Below, piece after piece: positions 27,963-39,692 of a stretch of DNA of 64,000 bases. The stretch's first letter is position 1. Every line of letters begins with the position of its first letter. Below the pieces are notes generated by a model. The model worked only from the letters and a program-made list of their open reading frames with translations, ran no database searches and was not told where the DNA came from. This DNA is from Daphnia carinata (lineage: Eukaryota; Arthropoda; Branchiopoda; Diplostraca; Daphniidae), in contig NC_081333.1 in the NCBI RefSeq assembly GCF_022539665.2, positions 8,802,971 to 8,866,970 on the forward strand, in the 5' to 3' direction. The translations under genes were made by a program, and so were the position numbers.

Positions 27963-30179
27963 CCTTTGACCTGGTTGTGTTGGCCTGGCTATTTGGGATG
28001 GAGAAAACGCTCTCTCTCGATTCACCTCTCAAAAACAACTGTTGGCTTTTTTTTTTTTTTTTTTCATTTCTTCTGTACACCGGGGTTCATCGCCGCCCAT
28101 TTGCATATTATAGTGGGACATCCATATGAAACAGCTGAATCGCGTCGTATCTACTGGCAAGGCCCGATGAACGGCACTGTTCATATCGTGACTTCAGTTT
28201 GCTGGTCCTGAGAAACAGGAAATAAAGAAAGAAAAAAAAATGCGAAGTAAGACATGCCCAAGGAGAAGATCCGATGCTACCACCAACCGAGTCTCAACAA
28301 AGTTTTGTTGTCGAGGGCCAGGTCGACGGGTAGACGATGTTGAATCGTCACCGTTTTCCTCATTGAAAGGCAAGTTTTGAAAAAAAAAAAAAAAGAGTGC
28401 GCCTCCAACAGCTTTGATCAATTATACACGCTACAATGAAAACAAAACAAAAAAAAAGAAATAAAAATCGCTGGACCTATAAACCAATGCATGAGCGGAC
28501 CATCAAACCCCACCTTGGGATTGGCATACGAACTCGCCCTATAACAGTACCAACAAAAAGAAGGAACAATTTAAATATAACGTGACCAAGGTGTTTTTCT
28601 TTCTATTTCAACACCTCGCGTGTTTCGCATTTCATTTGTTTTATAAATAGCCAGGTTACTCTTGTTTCACGAAAATCATGAATGGTTGATGTTGGGTGCG
28701 TTTCGGTTCAGATCTCATGCTGAGCGCGCAATGGAGCTTGTTGCTATATATGTAGGTTACAGATGGATGTATTTCGTTCTCCTTGGTCATGTTTTTATTT
28801 TGGCCAGTGCGTCACGGTAGCCGGTCAAACGTCCACGGACACCAGGACACGTTCAATCCGGTTTTCATCCATCCGAAATATGCAAGAAAGGGGACCCTTG
28901 TTTTTATTGTTTTTTCATCATCTTCATCTCGTTTCCACTGCTTTTATTTTTGTTTATTTTTGCTTTTATGCAATCGGCGTTGGTGGGATTGCGATGTCCA
29001 TAAATCGATGACAGCACCAAACTTGTCAGAGCTGAGGTCGTTTGGTTGAAGACGACTTTCTTCTTAGAGGACGCTTTCGATTGGATTTTGATGCCATAAA
29101 AAGAGGATATCTAGAAATCCGGGAGAAAAGAGCAACCGACAAATTCAAACAAAAATGACCCAGTGCAAGTGGATTTGCTCTGATTGTGACCCCGATTTTC
29201 TTCCCTGGAGCCGGCGGTCGCGTTATAACAACACGGTAGAATTCTTATGAAAACAAATAAGATGGAGAGATTTGGCACGACTATCCGCCTACATTTTGTT
29301 TTTCCCCCTTCTACCATGTTCTGCAATGAAAACAGATGAGCTAATCGCAATGACGCGGTGTGAGGCCATTAAGCCAAACACGTTGAAATCCAATGAGCAA
29401 TCGATCCAGCGTTTGACGTGGTGAGCAATTTTGCTGTAGGAAACGCAAACTGGGGCAACAGCGAATATAAAGCAAGTGATTTGTAGGTTTAACAAACGTC
29501 GTAAAATGAACAAATTTCAAAAGGCTTCCGCAATTTTCGCGACAAGTGATCGCTGGCAATTTGGGGTAGACTTGTCAGAGAAGAAGTACCTTTCTATTGC
29601 TGCTGATTGTGGTTTTTCTTTGACTTGGAAAAATTTGAAGTGAACACAAATAAAAAAAAAGAGCAGGTGCGCTGCCTTATAAAAACCGAATGCATTGCGA
29701 TGAAAAGAAGCCAAACAGGTAAGGAAAGTGCGCCAACCATTTTGGGTCCCCTCGTAATTTGATATTTTACGACGCTTCCGTTGATTGGATTTGGTACCCG
29801 CCAACACCTTATTCGTAATGGTCCACTATGCGGCGCCCGACCTACTGTCATCGTCCCAACGGCGTGACCCCCATTCCGGTTAGTGGGGCTCTTTTTTTTT
29901 TTTTTTTTTTCTTTGACCAAAGAATGTCAAGAAAAAAAAAAAGAAATTATGAAAGAAGCCCTAAGAGTTTGCGTAGCCCTTTTTTTTTTAAGGGAACAGC
30001 CTGTAAAAAAAAAAACCCAATGCTTTAAAGCTTGTCTGCCATTATGGATAGACTATTTGCAGTGGCTGAGTAACGCTGGCCAACTGGAAATGGCCAAACT
30101 ATAAGGCTCTTAAGTTCTGAACGTGGAACGTGCGATGGAAGAAACGACGAAAGCTTAGTAAGAAATGAGAAGTAAAAGG

Positions 30180-30200
30180 GAAGAAGAAGAAGAAGAAGGA
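30180..30200. repeat. (GAA)n microsatellite
   Basis: About six GAA/AGA units. Confidence 0.8.
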
Positions 30201-32171
30201 AAAGATAGACCAGAGCGAAACGGTCACTCCACTGACCCACATCCGTGTAGCCAAGAAAAACAACAACAAAAGTGTGGCTCATCATCGTGAGCTGTGCGTT
30301 GCTAACGTGCAAGAAGCGAAACCAGTTTGCCGGCGTTTGTTTACTATACGAATTGTAGTGCAGCAGCGCGTTTACAAGACCTTTTACCAGTTACTTGCAC
30401 TTGACACTCGTACACGACGATGACGCCAACAGTTTCTGGAAAACATTCATCACTCTCACGATACATCTCCCACCCGCACAGGTCACCTCCAAACTTGTCG
30501 CTATTCCACATTTCATAAGGGCATTGATTTTTTGTTTACTCTTGACTCAATCGGGACATTGAGTTGGTTACGCCTTCATCTCGTTACGCTGAAAAAGTAT
30601 GGAATGACCGGTGCTCGTAATGGTACATCGCCATCATACGTCATCCCCATAATAACTGTTAGTGGATGGTCGGCCCATCAACGGCAGGGAAAGTTGGCCT
30701 AGCATTTCAGTTCGGTCTAATCACCTGCTCAAACTATTTAATGTATGCTTTTATGTAGTAATCTTTCCCCCCTTAAATGTTGGAATGTTTGTCGTTACGT
30801 CTACCCCTTTATGTCATTACGTGTCTCTGGGAAGTCTATAGTACAATTGAATTCTTTTGATGGCCGTTTTAGACGGGCCGCATATCAGTCTGTGCCTGGA
30901 ATTCATCAGACAATTATCTTGAACGCCTTTGCGGCTCATTAATGATAACCATTTTTTTCCTTGAGTTTTTGAAATTGTTGTCGACCCCAATCGATAACGT
31001 AATCAACAATCTCTGAAATAAATGGATTTACTGATGAAGAATTTATGCGATAAAAGAAAGAAGGTATGTGTACAGTTAGTCAATACAAATTTACGCTTGA
31101 TCGTTTTCAAAATGATTCATTCCGATTTTTGGCAAGCGATGGTAAGGAACGGTCACGTTCATACGGGACTGCTTTGTACAGATTCAGGCCCGGGCGGTTC
31201 CCCGCCACAAGTCTTTTATGGATCATCAACCGTTTTGCCTTGACTTTGCGTGTCGGAGTTGTTTGCTCGTAGAAGCTGGTAGGAGACAATGCATAAAAAT
31301 GCATCAAAAAATATTATAAAAGAACCATAAAAGAAAAGAAAAGAAAAAGTAGAAACCACTCCCGGCGACTTTAAAGAGATAACTCGCCCTCCTGCAGTGT
31401 GGCAGTTCTTGTCGTGTTCCTTTCTCCTTTTGATCGTCTTTCCCTGCTGGCTGTGTCGTCCGTCAAACAAGCGGCCTCATTTAGTATTCACGATCGTTTT
31501 TCGTTTCTCTCCACAAATCCCGTGACATTCTTTTACATTAAAGGCCTCTTAACTTTTCTTTTTTTCTTTTTTCACAAGGAATTTATTATTTTTTCTGTGA
31601 GACAAAGTAGTAATCTAATTATTGTATTACATACACAATAGATGTGTGTGTTCCTATCGTTACACTGATCAGTTCCGGAAAGGGAGGAGCTCTCGGCCAC
31701 GCACTAGTCATTAACGTCCAGCACAAGTATGTATTGTACACGCTGCAGCTGCTATAGAAAAGTGGCAACACACGCAAAAAAAGATTCACAAAATATGAGA
31801 TTACTCCTCCCTAGACCTGCGAGAAATTCGTTACAATAGTGATGGGAGGGGTTCCTTGATAAGGAAGTCCTCCAGCGTTTTTTTTTTTTCTCTTACAAAA
31901 AGCAAGCGCGCGCGCGAGCGATTCACGTGCATAATTAAACAGGAGAAAAGCTTGCATCTAAAAAAACTTCGAGTTTGGAGCGGTGCGATGACGCCCGGCC
32001 ACAGGCTACACGTACCGATTTTAGAATATAGAAAGCTTATTCTTTCCACCGTGTTTCTTGGTTCAAAGAATCTCTCTCTCTCTCTCTTGAGGTTGCCTTT
32101 ATGATGATTATATATATACTGTACTGTACTACTACCATCGTCTAGCACACACACACACCCACCATATCGTG

Positions 32172-32190
32172 ATGTGTGTGTGTGTGTGTG
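32172..32190. repeat. (TG)n microsatellite
   Basis: About nine TG units, preceded within 30 nt by a short (AC)n run that could pair with it. Confidence 0.85.
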
Positions 32191-32949
32191 CCGCACAATG
32201 TCTCACGTACATTTTTTTCAGGGGGAGGTATTTGTTTGTAACACATCGGCAAGAAGAAAATGAAGGGGAAAAAAACAAAAAACAAAAAACAAGATTAACA
32301 CCTTCGTTTCGTGGTTGTGACAGTTGCGGTGCAACAACAAAAATCTTCTGCTCTACTCGAGAATTGTTCCAGATTTGTTTTTTTTTTGCCCCGTTTTCCC
32401 TTCGCCTGATTGTCTATATGCATTTGAGATTTTTATGTGTCGCGTGGAGGCGTGAAAAAATAAAAAGCCGGCCGGCTGCTAAAAAGAAATCGAAGCGGAA
32501 GCCGCTAGCCTTTTTCCAACATTACCTGTAATAACACGGTGCGAGTTATTTCCCGACATTTTTCTTTTTCGAGCGGGAGATTCAAAAAAAAGAATGCAAA
32601 CATGACCATACTAGGCAACGAGTCTTCATGGGAGATGGAAATTGAAAGTTCGCAGCATCAGCAGACAGTCCGCACAACATATATAGGGCATATCTTTGTT
32701 ACTTTGGATGTTTGAGAGTGGATGTTCTCTAGCCGGTTGTTGCACTCTATACGTGTTTCTAACAAGAATGACTCTCTTTTGCTGCTTCCTTTTTTAAGTT
32801 TTATTCAGCACCCGAGTCTGCGATGACGACGCTTATCGCCTCCCGCTTATTGTTCCAAAGCCTTTACATCATAGGCCTTTTTCAAAACGAAAAAAAAAGA
32901 AGGGAGGAAAAAAAACGATCAAATTCCAACCGGTGAATGACTGACTTGC

Positions 32950-33122
32950 CTTGGCTGCATGCTCAAAGCCAGACGGCCCATCCGGCAGAGCTTGACCTAG
33001 ATTTTCACTCGGCACGGGCATGTTGTATTCAACCTGTTGGGGTTCGTCTCGTTTTGGGCTTCGTCCTTCGTCTCTTTCCGTGTTAAGCACGCCAAGGGTG
33101 TAAGGTACCTGTTGATATTCAG
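32950..33122 (-). CDS. candidate orphan coding exon with GC donor
   Basis: On the minus strand a frame without stops reads EYQQVPYTLGVLNTERDEGR and continues with mixed, non-repetitive residues to PSGFEHAAK. There it meets AAG|GCAAGT, a perfect match to the GC-type 5' splice-site consensus. The composition is unlike the Phe/Lys-rich artefact frames around it. Possible acceptors are the AG before 33,122 or before 33,108; neither has a good pyrimidine tract, since the sequence upstream on this strand is purine-rich, and this lowers confidence. No family is recognised and no partner exons were found. Confidence 0.3.
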
Positions 33123-33911
33123 CTGAATCATTCCCATATCTTTTTTTTTTCTCTCTCTCTCACTTACTATGTATCTCCGCCCGTCCTTTTTTTTTTCTCT
33201 AACCAGAAATTACAACCCGTCAGTATGACACACTGATACGCTCTTTCAAAAAGGAATGGCCGGGACGCGTAACATCGAGACCTGAATGACGTCATTTCCT
33301 AATTGTTTATGGTTCACTTCATCGAAGAGAACAAACTTCAAACTCTTCCTCCTACAGCAACTGCTGATTTGGCCGATCAGCTAAAAAAATTCGTGATAGG
33401 TGTGCCGATAGCTCGGGTTTACCTAGCTTGATAGATTCGTGGAACACAAGTTACGTGTAAAAAAAAATCAGAAAGATTGCAAGAAAAAATTTAATATATA
33501 AGGTAAGAAATTTGAAATAGCGCCGACATGTTATTGTCGTGATATGGATCAACGGGGAGTGGCACGGATCCCACAGGCAATTTTCCCAGTATTCTTTCTC
33601 TCTTCCTCTCACGCCTTTCGCGTGCGGACAGGTCTAAGTGACGAGGCAAAAGAAGAATCGTGACAGCGAAACTGCAAAGCCGCACGCTGCGTACGTCTCC
33701 TTGCCACAGCGTCGGATTGCTGGGCATCCTAGTTCGTGCCAAGCCCAAACCAACACAATCGACATTGTTAAAAAATAAAAGTTTAGATCAGCAAACGAGC
33801 AAATTTTTTTCTGATTTTGGCACATTTTGTGCATTGGGTTACATGCGGAAGAACCGCAAGTTTTCGTACCAAGAAGGAACTGTTTGACGTCCACCTTCTA
33901 TTAAAGTCCTC

Positions 33912-33939
33912 TAGCGCAGTGGATAATCGTGTCGAATCC
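33912..33939 (+). pseudogene. tRNA-like relic with A-box and B-box
   Basis: TAGCGCAGTGG (33,912-33,922) matches the internal A-box/D-arm consensus, and GTGTCGAATCC (33,929-33,939) matches the B-box/T-arm consensus with one change. They are only six nucleotides apart instead of 30 or more, so the anticodon arm is missing and this cannot be a working tRNA. The D-arm resembles arginine-type tRNAs. It may be a deleted tRNA copy or the head of an old tRNA-derived SINE. Confidence 0.4.
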
Positions 33940-34216
33940 TCATGTCATGTCTCGACCTAACGCCGCTGAGATATATTTGATTCTTAACTGCGGTATTGTC
34001 GGCAACGTCTTGCCTTACCCGCCGTCCCCATTTTCGTTCAAAACGTGTGGATATCTTTTGGTCAACATTTTTTTATCACGATGTTTGACAAGCAGTCGGT
34101 TTTCCTTGGTTTTCCTACGAAATTTGATAACCATCAAATAGTAGGCATTCCGTTCTATTTATACCAGCATATCAAGCAATTGCTTTTCTCTGGAAAGCTG
34201 GACGTCAGCTATCTTT

Positions 34217-34249
34217 TATCACGAACGACGAGAAGGATTGTTCGTGATA
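34217..34249. repeat. 10-bp perfect inverted repeat
   Basis: TATCACGAAC and GTTCGTGATA are separated by a 13-nt spacer and would form a short hairpin. No function is recognised. Confidence 0.7.
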
Positions 34250-36001
34250 GTCTCACGAGCGCGCACCAGGTGGATGTACTAGAAAGAAGCCTAGTCAAAC
34301 TTCCAACTTGCATTTTCTCTTTCATTTTTTTTTTTTATCTTGGAACGAATAGAATGCTTCATTTAACTATGACAGGAAAGCGTACGCGCACAGGTAATCA
34401 GCTGGTACGTAGCGTTACAAGTGCACATAATACCTCCCGATTCGCATTAATTTATTCAACGCAAAAAAAAAAAAGAATTTTGGTTTTTTTTTTCGCTGAT
34501 GCAAATGTTAACGAACCTAACGTTAACGGCATCATTTCACGGAGCATAATGAAGCGCGAGGGTTGATGGCTAGTTTTCTTTTGCGCTGGCAATGACTTTC
34601 GTTTACGGCGGACGTGAAAACGCGGCATAGTCAAACGGTGTTCGTTGCGCTGTTAAGCAACGGCAACAAAAGATTCCCCGCAGATTTGAGCTCGCCTTGT
34701 TTTCACATACTATATACACAATCTTCTTCAACTTCAAATTTTCTTTTTTTTTTAAAAAAAAAAAAGACCCGACGTCGTAAAAAAGTTGACACGATTTTTC
34801 TACCTCGTTGTAGCGGGTCCCGCCGTAATATTCGTTTACTGCTTTGTTTTAACTAACAACGGAACCAGTTGTGTGTGTATGTCTATAAGTTATTGGGGCC
34901 ATGGATATATGGGCATTAGTGACAAAGTTTTATTGGACACTTTGTTTATTTTTAAAGGTGAAACTATATGGAATATTTTTCACATCTTCCCCTACGTCAA
35001 ATGTGCACCTTTTTATAACGGCTTCATCCGTCATGGTCGTGTTTCACAGTTGATTCCATTCCTGTCTGGCAAATGGGGGAAAGGTAAGATAGTGTATTCA
35101 TCTCGAGGCAAAAAGTTTGCCCTTCTTTTGTTTTTTTTTTCTATTATTTCGTCTGTTGTTATTTTAGGACGCCTTCGGTCATTTCAATAAAAATTGCCCA
35201 TTCCGGGGGAAGTAGAGCTACGTGTTCAACTTTCTCGTCATTTTTGTTTGACGTACAGGCGTCTCTATCGCAAAGAATCGGTGCATCCAAGGTATTCCAA
35301 AACGACGGGGTGTTTGTGTAACAGTTGACTGTTTGTCGTAAAAGTTTTGGTTTTTTTTTTAAGAAAATAGGTTGCCGATCTGCTCAACATGTCAAAAAAG
35401 AAAAACAAGTGGCTTGGCGATAACGTCAGAAACTAGCGAGCAAAGAGAACGAAGGTAAACCAATAAGTAAACATGGAATCAGTTTGTGTATCGACTTATC
35501 TAAACCCAGTGATCTCGTTTGTTTCCCTGACAGACATATCGATGATTGAATCTCGATTCCTTTCCATGTTGCATCGATGGTGGACTATATTTCTTTGTTC
35601 TTGATCTTTTTTTCAGTCTAAGAAGAGAGTTCAAATTCAGGTCTGCCCGAAGAATAACATCGCAAAGTAGTAAGTGTTTTTAAGTCGATCAGGAGTATTA
35701 GCATATCAAGGAGCCTAGACAAAATTATCAAGCTGGATTATCGATGAAAAAGCACATCTTATTTTTATCATTTTGTTGCGTTGTCTCGTGGATATATCAG
35801 TTGACATCGAACGATGTATACCAAATTTGTTTGTCCAAGTCACGAGACTGATAAAAATAAGAAAAGCATGACATGCTTTTTTAAAAACAGCTATTAACAA
35901 GTAAATAATAAGCTTCACAAAATTGCAAAATCTGCGTACAGTTGGTCGTGGTTTAACAAGAGGGACAATCGAAATAGCCAAATGATTCACTCCCCACGTC
36001 T

Positions 36002-36007
36002 TTTATT
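36002..36007 (-). terminator. polyadenylation signal, esterase A
   Basis: AATAAA on the minus strand, about 118 nt downstream of the esterase A stop codon. Confidence 0.5.
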
Positions 36008-36124
36008 TTGAAATAGAATGTGGACAAACCTGGTTAATAACATTGTAATAAAACAATGGCCTGTCACAAATTAGGTTTTTTTTTCATCTACAAAGAATAG
36101 CTTGGGAAGTGTCGTCTTTCGTGT

Positions 36125-38835
36125 TTAGTGACGTCTCTCTTTCTTGGATTTCCAATAAGCGTTTGCACATTCTTTTGCGGTTTCTGGGTCGACGGTTCTC
36201 GGTCCGGCCTTATCCACCGTTATGGTGTAATACTACGAAGAAAACTCCTCATTAATCAAGCCGAACTAACTGCTATTTCCACTAGTCAATAGTTACCAAA
36301 GAATAATCGTTCTTAACGCTCCAGTATTTATTGATGGCCATAAACTCTTTCTTTTCATGGGTGTAGGCAGGCCATTTCGGAATGCCTTCCCTCATCGTCA
36401 CTCCGTCTGGTGTCGGCTCTCTAGTAACGCATGTGTGTCAACATAAAGGATAGTGATTTTCAAAAGATTTGCAACATTTGAAACTCACCCGTATGTGGCA
36501 AAAGTGGTCCACACTTCAATCATTTTCCTTGACAAGTCGATCTCCGTTTCGTTGTGGGGAATCGGCATCGTGAATAGGTACATGATTTCATCGGCGTGCA
36601 TGACACCTGTACGTTGAGACAATTTAATAAAACGACCGAGGGAATGGGCTGGGAATGTTACCTTACCGCGGGGCAGAGTCTCGTCAGCTCCAATCAAACT
36701 GACTTTGCCGAAAAAGTCAAATGAATACCAATAAGCGTGAGGGTTGTATTTGGTGTGTAGCAGCACAGTTTGCCAGCCACCGGCCTTCAGGAAAAGTGCG
36801 CCACAAATCTGGATAGAAACACGTAGAACATTTTTAAATTTTACCTTACGAAAGGGAACCTTAGTGTAAACTTACGTCTATCAATCCATTGATCATGGCT
36901 GTATAATTTCCCATTTGACACGAATCAACTGCATAGCCCAGGTACTTTGAAATCAGCGCATCCGACAAAGCGCTCGTGTCATCGCGAACACCTATAGCGT
37001 TAATCGAAATTAAATGTTACGAATAAATTGTAAATAATCGATATTTTCGATTCTTACTTAAAGCGCCTAGAATGACTCGAACTACGTCGAACTTGAAAAA
37101 GTCTTCGTTTTCCATAAGGTTGTTGGGTTGGATGTATCCGTCTAACATCATATCGAATGCCATGATGCCCTCGCCTTCATTGGCACCAAACAGAATGTGC
37201 GCGTCCGTCATGTATTGTCCACTTTCAATCAGTTGTCTCGGTTCTGCTGTCAAATATTTTTCTTTTCCGGCAACTTGGATGACGGGTGATTGCCCTCCGA
37301 AACCAAGCCCTCCATTTTTCTCGTCTTCGTTCTGAAAATACGCAAACGTTTTTATTACAGGCAAAGCTATACAAAAGGAAATGCACTGACCGAAAACGCG
37401 CCCTGAGCGCGTTTCAGCTCAATGGGATCTATGGTTCGCAAGCAGTGCAGCAGGTCAGCATAAGGTTCCAGCGGGCAACCGGTCAGTTCAGCAATTCGAT
37501 AACCGTGTTTGGAGGCATTGCGATCGAGGGCCCAGTCAGTTAGCATAGAGCCAGATTCGGCAATGGCATATCTAAACAGACCTGTAGTTAAAGAGAGAAA
37601 TATTATCAGTAAATAATGACGGTTGAATCAAATGTAATCAGTTGTTTTTGTTTGTGTTTGTTCGTTAACCTTCTTCTTTTGCTTGAGGGGCTAGAAGGAG
37701 GAAGCCAACACTTGCTGCTCCGGCGCTTTCTCCAACAATGGTGACCTTGTCCTTATCACCACCGAAGTATTTGATGAACTTTTGTACCCAACGTAAAGCT
37801 TCAATTTGATCAGCCATGCCAGCGTTTCCGGGAATTTCATCCGTGTCTAGACACAGGTATCCTATTCCGAGAAAAATGTAATCAATCATACAAGTCGATA
37901 TATATTGATAAAGCTGTCATTTGAATCAATTTCACAGTTAGGCGGTTCTATGGAAACCAGTTGTTGTAACAGCTTACCAAGAGCACCAAGACGGTATTGA
38001 ATTACAACCATAACGACATCATGTGCCATAAAGGTGTTAGGCTCGTAGATAATACTTTGACCCTAAAACATAAGTGAATAGGTCAAATTAAATTACTTAA
38101 TTCATCCACATGCTGTTTCCCTCGATAAGCTTACGTATGCGAAAGAACCTCCGTGAATCCAGACCATAACGGGCAGCAAGTTGTCATAACTGGTATTAGG
38201 ATCAGATGCGTTACCCGGGAACTAGAAAAAGCATAGTGAATATTAAGAAAATCGATTTAGACAAAGAAATCGAATTAAGTAAAACCAAGGTTACCATAGG
38301 AGTGTAAACGCTAAGGATTAGGCAATCTTCCAATGCATTATCGCTGCCTTGTGCGCATCTATAGAATCAAATATAATTTTTGAAACCAACTGAAACCGAA
38401 GTGTTTAAATTTAGATACCCTGGTGGCAAATCGATCGAGTTGTAGATTTCGTCATCAGGATAGGGATAGTTTGATGCAACAGGAGGCTGATTACATCACA
38501 TGCAAAAGTTTAAATGGGTTAGGTATTCATCGCTTGTTCTTCACGCATTATTATCACCAGTTACCAGAAATCTTGTCTCGTAGGTGGGTTTGGCGGCGTA
38601 ATGGAAATAACGGAAGGAATAAAACGGCTTGCGAGGTTCATACCAGGACGTACTTAGGTTTCCTGCACGAATTTCCCATGTACATTTATACGTCGCTAAA
38701 CTGATGGAACGCCAACTTACCATAACCACCCATGACGGCCTTTGCGTAGCCTGGCAATTCCATGATGAACGGTTCCGAGTAACATGGCGCAGCCAGGTAG
38801 GCTGCTACCAACACACATAACGCCGCGAATTTCAT
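36125..38835 (-). CDS. secreted carboxylesterase A (type-B, alpha/beta hydrolase)
   Basis: Reconstructed as 14 exons, 593 aa: 38835-38721, 38662-38565, 38486-38419, 38358-38295, 38221-38135, 38062-37978, 37861-37670, 37581-37391, 37331-37058, 36991-36876, 36808-36667, 36606-36489, 36420-36297, 36232-36125. Signal peptide MKFAALCVLVAAYLAAPCYS. Oxyanion hole HGG at 138-140, nucleophile Ser218 in GESAG, Glu354 in GANEGEG and His481 in GVMHADE complete the carboxylesterase/cholinesterase triad; EDCLILSVYTP is the family's disulphide motif. There is no membrane segment or KDEL-type ending; the tail is basic (KKERRH), so secretion is expected. Hydrolysis of carboxylic esters is known for the family; the substrate is unknown. 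The nucleophile elbow is GESAG, not the GQSAG of classical juvenile hormone esterases. This copy has intron 3 (phase 2) and a normal GT donor at intron 12. Confidence 0.93.
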
Positions 38836-38912
38836 GTCTGCCTACCAGTACGAATTCGTTCGTAGTCCCGCACTTTCGTTTGCAGCATTTACTTTTTGAT
38901 GGGATCCATACT

Positions 38913-38923
38913 CGCTATCGTTT
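38913..38923 (-). promoter_or_regulatory. putative GATA site upstream of esterase A
   Basis: The plus-strand string CGCTATCGTTT (AAACGATAGCG on the gene strand) contains a GATA core about 80 nt before the start codon. The same 11-mer occurs upstream of esterase B, and other GATA cores lie upstream of C and D. GATA factors drive many arthropod gut genes; a role here is inferred. Confidence 0.35.
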
Positions 38924-39664
38924 ATTTGTTCTATTTTAGAGTCTGTTTGACAAGTAGAGGAAGATATGGAACGTTTTCGTCTATTGATCGACACTCCCTT
39001 TGCATTATCGATGTTGATTCACATATGCTACGTTATCACGTGTAAGGATGTTTTATTTACCTGTCGTTTTGAAATGAAACTTTCGTCTCGAATTCTAAAT
39101 GTAAAGCTAATTTTTATTGCTTCGCAGTTACAGCATCGTTAAGGGAATCTCGGAAAACTGTTCTAGCGTTAGATGAAACTCGTTATGCGAAACATAAGCA
39201 GCTAAAACCGTTTGTTAGGTTAATGTCAGCGAATTCGTTTTTTAGAAATCATATTATAGTTTACCATTCTCTAAGCTTGCAATCGTACGAGCTGATAAGT
39301 TATCGAATCTCCTATGATTACATAAAATGTATTATAAACTAAAGAAATATGAATTCTTCATAAAACTAAGCAATAGGAAAATTAAAATTAAGGAAGAGAA
39401 CGAAAACGGTGGAGAAGGATCGGAGCTAAAACCATATCGTTTATCGTACCCTTCCTTTTGCACCTTTCCTTGAGAAAAAAGGCAGTACGTTTTCTTTTAG
39501 TTGGTGGCCTCACCCCAGACCTTAATGACATACAAAATTTTCTCCGCTTGCGTTACAGATTTTATTTTGGTATTTACTTTGTCCATGGCCAAGACAAGGG
39601 AAAGGGTAAGGTTTAAAGAAAATGTAAATCTGACAAAGCTAGCAGTTTTTACATTTTAATGTCA

Positions 39665-39670
39665 TTTATT
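39665..39670 (-). terminator. polyadenylation signal, esterase B
   Basis: AATAAA on the minus strand, about 23 nt after the esterase B stop codon. Confidence 0.55.
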
Positions 39671-39692
39671 CAGGCAGTTATGTAACAACCGT

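Larger units (their letters stand above)
24001..36000. other. gene-poor DNA (part 3)
   Basis: No firm gene. It contains TTC and CT microsatellites near 26,301 and 27,941, a GAA repeat near 30,180, a TG repeat near 32,172, a candidate minus-strand coding exon (32,950-33,122), a tRNA-like relic (33,912-33,939) and a 10-bp inverted repeat (34,217-34,249). Homopolymer density falls sharply after about 35.3 kb, where the esterase cluster begins. Confidence 0.5.
38836..39692. other. spacer between esterases A and B
   Basis: About 860 nt with no gene seen. It should hold the esterase A promoter at its left end (minus-strand gene) and the esterase B 3' UTR at its right. A GATA-type site lies about 80 nt upstream of the A start codon. 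Confidence 0.7.
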
